Assembly (NCBI GenBank): GCA_020205615.1
Contig: CM035170.1
Location: 63,849,322 to 63,913,321 of the forward strand
Reading direction: 5' to 3'
From: Panax quinquefolius
Lineage: Eukaryota; Streptophyta; Magnoliopsida; Apiales; Araliaceae
Length of the DNA: 64,000 bases
Part shown: in pieces, positions 12,831 to 22,749 of the stretch
Position numbering within the stretch: the stretch's first letter is position 1
Layout of the letters: each line of letters starts with the position of its first letter
The notes under the pieces: generated by a model
What the model was told of the DNA's origin: nothing
Databases searched by the model: none
Seen by the model: only the letters and a program-made list of their open reading frames with translations
Program-made: the position numbers and the translations under genes

Positions 12831-13642
12831 TTATAACTTTTATATATATACCTGCTTACTGCTTTCATAAAAACTGCAGTATTTTGTGAGCCTAGGACAT
12901 GTGATCACAGATTCATCCTATTGAATCTAGATTCGGTTCCCGTGATGGACATCTTCAGCTGTAAGCATCTTGTAAATTATTCTGCGGTGTCTGAATTTCC
13001 TCAGATGGTTTCCATACCCACGAGGAAGTCGACATTATTTTGTACATTATTTTCATACGGATGCCTCGCATTAGTAAAATAAAATCATTCAAGCCGATCA
13101 CTTAATAAAAATGGGAGTGTAAATGGCCTCAATTCCTATTGAGCATCAGGGTTTGAAAAACCTCTTTTATAAAACATCACTGTCATATCTTGCTAAAAAT
13201 TTAATTTTTACATAAATTCAAACCCTTTGTATATAGGTTTGAACGAGGCCTCGCACAGCTTCCATATAACAGCACATTGACCCACACACACACACACTCA
13301 GATAATAGTTTCTTGAAAAGAGGCGATCACCGTGGTAACACGGATGTCGGGGGGTGCCTAACACCTTCCCCCGCATAACCAAGTCCCTGGACCCTAAACG
13401 AATCTCGGTTTCGCCGACCCGTATATCAGTGTCACATCACTGGGTCAATGTACAAACCTTTTATCGGTTGTGTTTGTACAACCATTTAAAAACCAAGCTG
13501 GCGACTCATTAATGGTCCCATCATCGACATCATACACATATGGGACCTTTTCACTTGTTTTTTCAAACAAATCTCACCTAAAATGAGAACACCAAAGAAC
13601 AGGTAATGGAAAGAGACATCCAAAAATCCCGACATTGACAGG

Positions 13643-13660
13643 TGGCGACTCTGCTGGGAA
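13643..13660 (+). other. Primer binding site (tRNA-Arg type)
   Basis: TGGCGACTCTGCTGGGAA starts two bases after the 5' LTR. The first 12 bases complement the 3' end of a tRNA ending CAGAGTCGCCA, as in tRNA-Arg(UCU). Tat/Ogre elements are known to use a tRNA-Arg primer. Confidence 0.8.
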
Positions 13661-14741
13661 CTCCAGTAAGAGGACTTAAGCCGCTATCACAATCTTTTCA
13701 AAACTATTATCTGCCTGTGTGTGGGTGTTGCATTTACATTTTGATGAATGTGTACGAATGCATTTCCTTACTTAGTGCTTCGCACTATAAACTGCTTTAT
13801 GATATTAGTGCTTCGCACCATATCTGCTTGTGATGTTAGTGCTTCGCACATGTCATCATTTTCATACGGTGAGACGCGATGTATGTGAATGTATGTTGTG
13901 TGGTCCCTCCACTAGGAGGCTATCCCGTCGGTGTTTGTTTACTAGACTCGTGAGAAGACTAATTCTCCGAGGCTCGGGAAAGGCACCACCCAAATTCGCT
14001 CCAGTTGAAAGACCGGATTAACTTCCCGTCAAGTAGATTGCGATGATTTGGGAACCTTCATGCCAAAAAGCCGCGAGAGTAACCTAAGATAGGTCAGCCT
14101 CTGATAAACCCAAAACGAAGGAAAGTCTCTTCATGTTCTTATTTCAATTACTTGTAAAACACAATTACTTGTAATTTCATTCCATATATATCTCCATGTA
14201 ATGAGAAATATGAAGAAATGTGTACACATACATATTAACATGCTATAAACAGCTGACACCCATTGTGTAGGATAAAAATTCCTAAAATGGATACATCACA
14301 TAGCATGTTATGTCATACATTCCCTAAAGACTAAACTATGCAAGTCTTTCGCAGGGAATCAATCGGACCTACCACCCGGTCAAAGTCCAAAAAGGCAACA
14401 GGCCTATAGTCAATCATGTCATCATCAGGCAGATCGAACTTAATCCGGTTTCTCGCAAAGAATTGACGGATTAAGTAAACAAATTACTGATTTGGTCTGT
14501 TTCTACTCAAGGAATTACACCATTCTACGAAATGAGGTCGAAAATACCCGATACATCTTGAATCCTCCACACAAGGGGAGTCTCGGTCATTACCATCACG
14601 GAACCACAGGTTGGATACGACCAACAAAAAACTCTTGATGTTGCCCATCCCATCGGAGATCCAGACCTTTGGTGACATCAAAAGAAAGTCCTCGAATGGA
14701 AGAGACCCTTCGCCTTTATCAAAGTAATTGGAACACACGGA
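13661..14741 (+). other. Leader of element B
   Basis: No supported ORF is present; only two 63-codon frames occur. Three copies of the self-complementary GTGCTTCGCAC stand at 13775-13785, 13808-13818 and 13839-13849. The extra ORF1 typical of canonical Ogre elements is not visible, so it is either absent in this group or lost. The true N-terminus of gag may lie in the last few hundred bases but is too decayed to place. Confidence 0.55.
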
Positions 14742-17000
14742 GTGTTTCATATCTTGATCTGTGTATTTTTCACGGTGTTGTTATCCAAAAAATTTAAAAC
14801 TCCTGACTTTGAAAAATATGACGGGTTAGGGGATCCTTACACACATCTAAAAGTATTTATTGGAGAACTTGGATCCTATGCAGAGGATGAGAAGCTCAGA
14901 ATGCAATTATTCCAAAAGAGTCTAACTGGAGAAGCCCGTTCGTGGTACACAAGATTAGACAACTCCAAGATTCATAGTTGGGAAGAGCTAGCACATGCCT
15001 TCCTCACTCAATACAGTTTTCAAACTCAGATAGCTCCTGATCGGTATCAAATTACCAAGATCAAGAAATAGTCTAACGAGTCTTTCAAAGAGTATGCTCA
15101 AAGGTGGAGACGCCTGGCTGCCCAAGTTAGTCCTTGTATGGCAGAATCAGAAATGGTCATGACTTTCATAGACATACAAGAAGCTCCTTTCTATGAGAGA
15201 GTTTTAGCCTGCATCGGCAAACCATTTTCTGAAATGGTCAAGCATGGGGAGATGGCTGAAATGGGGTTGAAGTCAGGAAAGATTCAAGACCTAGCCGCAC
15301 TTAAAGCTATTGCTAATCACATCCAATCTGGAAATTATGCGAACAACCCCCGGAGGGTCCATAAAAAGAAAGAGGAAGATGTTTCGCTGGTACTACAAGG
15401 GCAAAAAGGCAATCAAAACATGCCTATTCAAAGGAGAAACTACACTCCCTTTCCAGCACAGTCTGCAAACCCTCCAGTACCAAAAGGTGGAGAAGTCAAA
15501 CGCCTTCGAGTGTTTACACCCTTAGGGGATACCCTCGAAAACATCTTAAATCTTCTGACAACACAGAAGAAAATTACGCATCTTCTTCCACCAGCCAACC
15601 CTAATGGACGAGGTTTCAATGCTGCCAAGAAATGTGTTTATCATGCCGGAGCACCTAGACATGATACTCAGGATTGCTGGGCCTTGAAGCACAAGATCCA
15701 GGACCTAATAGACAACGGGGAGATCGTAGTCACCAAACCCGACCAGCCTCATGTTCAAGACAACCCTCTTCCTCAACACAAAGAAGAAGAGGTCAACATG
15801 ATTAATTGGAGCAGTGGACAGAGTTCCAACTTCAGCTGTGATTCTTCCCAAACCATCAAAGATGTTGATGATAAATGGGATTATGCTAAGTTCCAATTCG
15901 CAATGGAACAAAATATGAAAGCTCTCTGCAAACAAATTTGACAATTGGCAGAACTGGTGACTTATCAGCATCAAGTGACTCGTCAGTTAATCATCCAGGA
16001 GCACGCCAGTCTCCTACCCATTGTCATGAATATTCCCTCGTCACCTTTAGAAAATGAAATGTTGGAAGACAAAGTGACGAAGAGAGCAAATGCCAAAGCC
16101 CATCGGGATTTCTCCAACAAAAGGGAATTCACCTATCTGGGCCAATCTATGGAGGAAATTCTTCATATGTTAATCAATGAAGGAAGGATCAGTTCACTTC
16201 TACCGCCAATTAACCCCCGTTCGGGACGGTACAACTTTAATGGAGTATGTCAATACCACTCCCAGTCTCGCGGTCACAGCACAGAAGAATGTTGGGCACT
16301 CCGCCACCTTATTCAAAATCTAATCGACAGTGGTGTACTGCGCTTGACAAATAACAACATTGTGTTACGTGCAAGTGAGAATGCAGGCCCTACTAAGTGG
16401 AAAAGTGTGGTAGCAGTCATATCCACTGAAGATGATGGGATTAATGCCTTACTCACAACGCCAACAATTCAACTCAACGGAGGAAACAATCCTTTGAAAG
16501 TGGCCGCTCCCAAGCCAATCAACTTGTCGTGTAGAGCACAATATCCTATTGTTATCTTGTGCAAAGTTCCATGGAATTATGGAGAGGGTGAAGGATCCAC
16601 CTCACATACAACTGCTACAGTGTTAAAGGAAAACCCGTTGTATCTCCCCCATCGGGTGATGAAGTCTACCACCAAATCGAAGGGGAAAATACCCATGGAG
16701 AAGATTAAGAAATTCCTCCGCGCTATGGGTCATAACAAAGCTGCAGTGGTTTTAAGCTTGCAAGAAGCTCCCCAACAAATATCAATTTTGGACTTGGTCC
16801 TAACTTCAGAGAATCACCGGAAGGTCTTGTTAAAGGTTTTGGAAGAAGCCTATCTCCCGACATCAGTGGATACGGAAAAATTTCAACATATGGTTGATCA
16901 CATTTTCAATAACAATGTGATATCCATCACTGATGATGACATACCGCCCGAAGGGACCGGTCATTGCAAACCGTTACACATTACGGTCTTGTCCTCTTGA
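14742..17000 (+). pseudogene. gag: gag polyprotein with duplicated CHHC module (element B)
   Basis: The frame starts at 14742 within decayed N-terminal sequence and shows the Retrotrans_gag core: 'KTPDFEKYDGLGDPYTHL', then 'SLTGEARSWYTRLD' and 'ESFKEYAQRWRRLAAQV'. A stop at 15069-15071 and another at 15939-15941 break it; element 2 has an aspartate codon at the second position. Two copies of one module follow at about 15508-15730 and 16123-16345. Each has F-T-x-L-G, E-x-I-L, L-L-P-P-x-N-P, then a CHHC knuckle with spacing C-x2-H-x5-H-x4-C and W-A-L. Gag forms the virus-like particle and binds the RNA. The product as it stands is broken. Confidence 0.85.
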
Positions 17001-17997
17001 TATATGGTAGCAGGAGTCTTAATAGATGGAGGTTCCTCTTTGAATATCTGCCCATATGCTACCTTGGTGAAGATAAACATCAATCTCAACCGAATTCAGA
17101 GTAGTCATACTATCATCAAAGCATTTGATGGAGCCCGCCGAAATTCGGTCTGAGTAATTGAGCTGCCAATCGAAATTGGTCCTCGCACATTCTGTGTATC
17201 TTTCCATGTGCTCAAGATAGATTCAGGATACAACCTGCTCCTGGGACGACCATGGATTCATATGGCTGGGGCAGTCCCCTCCACTCTTCACCAACAGTTG
17301 AAATACATCATCAACAATAGCCTGGTCACAGTCAACGCTGAACCGGAGATTCCTCAGCATGGGGACGTACTGTTCATCAATGCCAATGAGGATGTGGAAC
17401 CAGTCAGTTTTCATGCTTTAGAAATAAGCAACACCCAAATACCATGCTATTGGAGCACCATTGCCCGAACCCAAAATTTATGTCGAGGTAATGTCGGCTA
17501 CTCAAGAAATGATGTCGTTGGGTCATAAACCGGGACAAGGGTTGGGTAAAGATTGCCAGGGTATCAAATACCCTATTCACTTAACCAAGCAAAGTGGAAC
17601 AGCTGAACTAGGCTATTCCTTCAGCTTCAACCGCGTGGCGTTTAGTTTCGCCTTCAAACTCAGAGTTCGCACAACCTCCCATAAAGGTGCCAGCCAATGT
17701 AATGGCTATGTTATGTCCCAAGCCGTTACCAGTGAAAGAGAAAGAAATCTTTGTTCCAAATCCCGTAGTGGAAGAAGAGGAACGAAGAATCAAACAAGAC
17801 GTCATACGGATGATGTCCGGTATATGCATCATCGTTCATGATGAACATACCAACAGATACACCCCAGACGATGATAACCCAAACGTAATGGCCATCATTC
17901 GGGACAGGGAGGATGATGACAATCCCTCCATCACTGCGGTCCACCCGGACTTTACCCTTGCCAATTGGGACAGCATTCCTTGCTTTGGTCGACGAGG
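17001..17997 (+). pseudogene. pro: Aspartic protease and G-patch-like segment (element B)
   Basis: After a stop at 16998-17000 (a glycine codon in element 2) the frame reads 'VLIDGGSSLNICPYATL' at about 17016-17066, the protease active site with D-G-G instead of D-T/S-G. The Tat signature 'SGYNLLLGRPWIHMAGAVPS' follows at about 17223-17282. Frameshifts lie near 17150 and 17450. A segment at about 17507-17575, 'SLGHKPGQGLGKDCQGIKYP', has the G-patch pattern found in some retroelement proteases. The exon ends at 17997 with a GT donor. Confidence 0.8.
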
Positions 17998-18146
17998 GTA
18001 AAACAGGCAGAACGCTTTCTGCCCTGTAGATATAATAACTGCTTACTTTTTCGTACAGTATTAGCAGTTTATTTTGCAAGTACATGCTAACATTGTGTAT
18101 GATCAACGCATTTCATATATACTAAGTGAAAGCATATTTGTTTCAG
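17998..18146 (+). other. Intron between protease and RT (element B)
   Basis: The borders are GAGG|GTAAAA and TTTCAG|GACTC, with 149 bases between. Joining the flanks keeps the frame: ...FGRRG-TLNLDVHV.... Without splicing several stops separate protease and RT. Element 2 has the same intron of 150 bases at 55471-55620. An intron here is a hallmark of Ogre elements. Confidence 0.85.
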
Positions 18147-19250
18147 GACTCTGAATTTAGATGTGCATGTACTTGTGGATACGATGCCTCTCCTACATAA
18201 GGATTGTACCTTTGATGTAGAGATGAATTCGGCTTTAATGGATATACAGGATGACATTGAGGTGCCTCTAGAAATTCAAGAATGGGTCAAAGACAAACCC
18301 AAACCCAACCTTTATCAAACCACTTCTTTTAATCTCGGAACCTTAGAAAGCCCTAAGTTAATCCAGATTGGTTCAGACCTTACCCCAAACCAACAGAACG
18401 ATATGGTTACGCTATTAACCCAATTCTAGGATGTGTTTGCATGGTCTTATGAAGACATGGTGGGTTTGTCCACTGACATTGTTCTCCATCACCTTCCTAT
18501 TAAAGAAGGATTTAAGCCAGTCAAGCAAAAGCTCAGGCGATTGAAACCTGAGTGGAGTTTAAAGGTGAAAGAAGAAATTGTGAAACAATTTCAAGCCGGC
18601 ATCATCATGGTGTCTACATATCCTGAATGGATATCCAACATTGTGCCCATACCTAATCCTGGAGGGAAGGTGCGAGTTTACGTGGATTACCAGGACTTGA
18701 ATAAAGCCTGCTTAAAAGACAGCTTTCCCGTGCCATTTATCCACAATCTCATTGACAATACTGCGTAATAAGACATGTACTTTTTTGCTGATTGCTTTGC
18801 GGGGTACCATCAGATCATGGTTGCCGAGGAAGATCATGAGAAGACTGCTTTCATCACTCCTTGGGGAACTTTTTGTTATAGACTGTAGTCATTCGGCCTC
18901 ATCAATGCCGGAGCTACCTATCAACGAGATATGATGGCACTTTTCCACGACTTAATGCATAAAGAGATTGAGATCTAAGTGTATGACATCATTGTCAAAT
19001 CCTAGAAGGAGGAAAACCATATAGACCATCTTAGAAAGTTGTTCAACAGGTTGCGTAAGTACAACTTGAAGTTGAATCCAGCTAAATGTGCCTTTGGCGT
19101 TAAATCAGGCAAGTTGCTAGGATTTCTAGTTAGCCACAAAGGGAAAGAGCTGGATCCTGCCAAAATCCAAGCCATCACGGAAATGCCCATTCCTCAGATA
19201 AAGAAGGAAATAAGGGGATTTTTGGGATGAATCAACTTCATCAGCAGGTT
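18147..19250 (+). pseudogene. Reverse transcriptase (element B)
   Basis: Typical Ty3/gypsy RT blocks are present: 'LPIKEGFKPVKQKLRRLKPE' near 18495, 'PNPGGKVRVYVDYQDLNKA' near 18651, 'DCFAGYHQIMVAEEDHEKTA' near 18790, and 'LKLNPAKCAFGVKSGKLLG' near 19068. The catalytic Y-V-D-D box near 18976-18990 is destroyed by a stop and substitutions; element 2 keeps it. Other stops are at 18427, 18766, 18886, 19003 and 19228. The enzyme copied the element RNA into DNA; this copy cannot. Confidence 0.88.
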
Positions 19251-20270
19251 TATCTCCCAACTCACAGCAACCTGTGAGCCAATCTTCAAACTATTAAGGA
19301 AGAACTCCCCCAAGAAATGGAGTGATGAATGCCAGAATGCCTTCATTACAATCAAGAAACAGCTAATCAAAGCTCCCATCTTCGTACCACCCAGGGATGA
19401 TGTTCCCTTGTTCATGTATCTGTCCGTAAGTGACAACGCCATGGGCTGCATGCTGGGACAGAAAGACGATAGAGGCCAAGACCGAGCTATCTATTACCTC
19501 AAAGAAAAGGTTTGACGGTGAGTGAACACAAGTACACTCTGATCGAAAAGACGTGTTGTGCTTTAGCATAGGCTTCTATGAGGTTACAACATTACCTCCA
19601 TGGCCATACAACCCATCTCATATCCCACGTGGATCCTCTCAAGTACGTGTTCAACAAACCCATGTTAAATTACCGGCTGTCCTGATGGCAGTTGATCCTA
19701 CAACAATTTAACATCGTATATGTGACTCAAAAGTCCATCAAGGGTCAAGGAATCGCGAATCAATTGGCCGTCGCACCTTCAGGGGATTTCAAACCCTTGG
19801 AAACATATTTTCCCGATGAAGGAGTAATGACAGCGAAGCAACACCATCAGTACGATACGCGTCAATTATGGAAAATGTATTTTGATGGAGCTGTTAATAT
19901 GGAAGGTTCTGGATCTGGAGCAGTTCTAGTATCTGGTAAGGGGGAGCAGTATCCCATCGCCGTTAAATTACAGTTTGTCAGCACCAACAATACGACTGAG
20001 TATGAAGGCTGTCTCATTGGGCTAAAACTTGCCCGTTCAATGGGCATCAAAGTGTTAACGTCGTCCTTGGAGATTCGGAGTTGGTAATCAGACAATCCAC
20101 CGGAATCTATCAAACCAATGAATTACATTTGCTGCCTTACCATCGGCAGGTTTTGAAGATGGCTTTGGAGTTTGAAGATATCTCCTTTCTACACATTCCT
20201 CGTAATAGGATTGACTTTGCAGATGCATTAGCAACTTTGGCCTCCTTGATTCGCATATCAGACAAGGAAC
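19251..20270 (+). pseudogene. Tandem RNase H domains: Ty3-type RNH and archaeal-type aRNH
   Basis: The Ty3-type RNase H lies at about 19380-19690 ('LFMYLSVSDNAMGCMLGQK', 'SMRLQHYLHGHTTHLISHVD') with stops and a frameshift near 19515. A second RNase H follows at about 19860-20270: 'KMYFDGAVNMEGSGSGAVLV', 'TNNTTEYEGCLIGLKLARS' and, after a frameshift near 20075, 'DALATLASL'. A second, archaeal-type RNase H is a known feature of the Tat clade. Confidence 0.82.
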
Positions 20271-20419
20271 ACTCGCCAAGCGTCACAATTTCCCTGCATA
20301 AGGCCCCAGCCTATGGGAATTATGTTGGAGAAGTATCGGATGAGCTACCTCCCATCCAACCTCCTTGGTATCAGCATATCAAGGAATATCTGCGAGATGG
20401 ATCTACACCCGCTGAGGGT

Positions 20420-21680
20420 AAGCCTAAATGAGAAAAGGCGGATCCATCGACTTGCTACGAAGTTCTACTTGAGTGGAGATGTGCTCTACAAAAGAGATGC
20501 AGGACTAGGTCTCCTCAAGTGTCTAGATAAAGACCAAGCCCAAAGGCTTATGGATGAAATCCATGGTTGAGTCTGTGGCCCCCACATGAGTGGCTCCCTC
20601 CTTATCAAGAAAGTCCTCAGAACGGGATATTATTGGCTATCTCTCAAAGCTGATTTCAACAACCATGTCAAAAGATGCTATCAGTGCCAAATTCATGGGA
20701 ATGCTATACACGCCCCTCCACGGGAACTCCACAATATGAGTTCGCCTTGGCCCTTCTCAATGTGGGGAATGGACATTACCAGGCCCATTGAGCCTAAAGC
20801 CAGTAACGGTCACCGATTTATCTTCACCATGATCGACTACTTCACCAAGTGGGTAGAAGTAGCCTCCTTCCCCAGGGTCACTAAAGAAGTCATCATTGCT
20901 TTCATCAGAAACAATGTTATTTGTCGATATGGACAACCAGAGGTGATTGTGTCAGACAATGCCAAAAACCTCAACAACAAAATGATGGAGGAATTATGCG
21001 GTAAATTCCACATAAAACATCTCAACTCTGTCATCTATCGTCCAAAGATGAACGGTAATGTTGAAGCGGCTAACAAAAATATCAAGAAGATTATGCAAAA
21101 GATGTCCGCCAACCACACAGATTGGCCTGACCTATTGCCTCTGACTCTGTTAGCCTACAGAACCTCCATGCGCACTTCAACTAGGGCAACCCCCTACGCT
21201 TTAACCTATAGGATGGAAGCAGTACTCCCCATAGAAGTTGAGATGGAATCTCTCAGAGTGTTGATCGACGCTCAGCTGGACGAAGACCAATGGGTACAAG
21301 ACAGGTATCACCAATTGTCTCTAATAGACGAAAGGCAAACCGCGGTTATCTTCCATGGTCGATTATATCGACCAAGGATTGCTAGATCTTACAACAAAAA
21401 AAGTCCGCTCTGGCAGATTTAAACAAGCATGACTTGGTTTTGAAGAAGATTCTTGACAACCAAGATCAAAGCTAAAGGAAAATTCGCTCCTAACTGGGAA
21501 GGCCCGTTTGTTGTCAAAGAAGTATTGACAGGAGGCGCTCTCAGTTACAAGAAATGGGCGGCGATGAATTTCCACAACTCATCAACTCGAGACGCCAGTG
21601 AAAGCGATATTATATGCGAAGTAACCAAAGAAACACCACGATGCATAATCATCCGGTCACCAGATCATTCGGTTCTTTAA
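20420..21680 (+). CDS. int: Integrase (element B), core largely open
   Basis: The frame 20586-21422 (278 codons) is open over the core. The zinc-binding part starts before it ('ETHG..GPHMSG' region, with a stop at 20568-20570) and continues 'RTGYYWLSLKADFNNHVKRC' with C-x2-C. The catalytic triad is visible: D in 'MWGMDITRP', D in 'EVIVSDNAKN', and E in 'NGNVEAANKN'. A C-terminal segment 'KAKGKFAPNWEGPFVVKEV' follows in another frame at 21453-21680. Integrase inserts the cDNA into the genome. The core is the best-preserved part of this element, but the flanks are broken, so a functional product is unlikely. Confidence 0.82.
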
Positions 21681-22749
21681 CCCTTTACCACCTACAACTT
21701 ATCTACACTTTGCCCCTCGTGGAAACATACTTTTCAAGCCAATGACTGGCTTTCTCCTTGCGTTTCATACAACTTAGGTCATCCCACCATGATTGAACCT
21801 CTTGCGTTCATGATTTGGCTACCCATACGGGATCAAACTTCTCATACTGCAGTTTATCCTCAACCTAAGATTAAACTTTCTCCTCCCTACCTCGACTGCA
21901 CATGGGATTACGCTTTTCTTCTGCATACGAGGCGAACTACGTCGACCTGATCTCCTCTTCAATAGGAGTACGTAGGCAACCATTTCAGATGGCCTGGTCG
22001 CAATAAAAAAAAACAACAAAAACATTTCTACCCTCTTCTCCTAACAAAAACAACCAAAAACATTCCTACACCATTCCAGCCATATATAATGTTGAACCTT
22101 TTACACCAGGTTTGAACTACACAGACCTGATCTCCTCTTCAATAGGAGTACATAGGAAGCCATTCATGGTGCGGTCTCACCCCCTACCAAAACATAAACC
22201 CTTGTCAGTTGGTACTGGGAATCCTTCAATCCACTACATTTCATTTGGCTTCAGACCAAAGGGATGGAATTACCTGAACTCCTCCCAAATAGGAGATTCG
22301 ACGACCATCTAAGCTGCGGTCATACCTTTAAGAGCAACACCAAACCATAAGAGGCAGAATTAATTAGGCTTCTCCTAAATAGAAGTACTGGCAACCATCT
22401 GTGGTACGGTCAATCTCAGAGAGGAAAGCCACATTCATCTCCATATTTTCATATAGAAACAAGTCCCAAGACACCAAAGATGGTAGGGATACACAGAGAT
22501 CGATGATCCATTCTGAACTATCCAAAGACAACTCAATGTCCATCCACCCAGGAGGAATTCAGAATACATCAAGACCACAAGCCTTGAACCAACATGCAAA
22601 ATATCAAACAAATAGCAAGGCATATCTAAAAGGGAAGTGATCCAAAAATATATTTCCCTGTCATATATAATGTTGTTTGATATATATACAATGTAAACTG
22701 TACATGACAAAATGGCTAAGCTAGTGCATGTAGGTAAATACAAGCTCAT
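21681..22749 (+). other. Spacer between integrase and antisense gene with tandem repeats (element B)
   Basis: No coding frame is supported. Between about 21920 and 22410 there are diverged units containing 'CTCCTCTTCAATAGGAGTAC' and 'GGCAACCAT..AGATGG.C.GGTC', about 100-190 bases apart. The same spacer is at 43496-44617 in element 2 on the opposite strand. Confidence 0.6.

Larger units (their letters stand above)
10974..13640 (+). repeat. 5' LTR of element B
   Basis: It begins TGTAGACACTTG and ends TTGACA just before the primer site, a length of 2667 bases. U3 carries GTACAC(C/T)TGCGGCT motifs and a TATA box at 11886. R/U5 holds two minisatellites, one containing (TA)n (about 12200-12600) and one of about 60 bases (about 12600-12800). 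Its 3' part has the GGTGCCTAACACC motif at 13353-13365. It differs from the 3' LTR by many substitutions and by (TA)n length. Confidence 0.9.

Noticed and set aside
13643..13660. tRNA gene remnant
   Set aside because: Only the 3'-end complement is present, directly after an LTR, which is the primer binding site.
20586..21422. Functional integrase gene
   Set aside because: The core frame is open, but the zinc-binding start is cut by a stop and the C-terminus is frameshifted, so an active product is unlikely.
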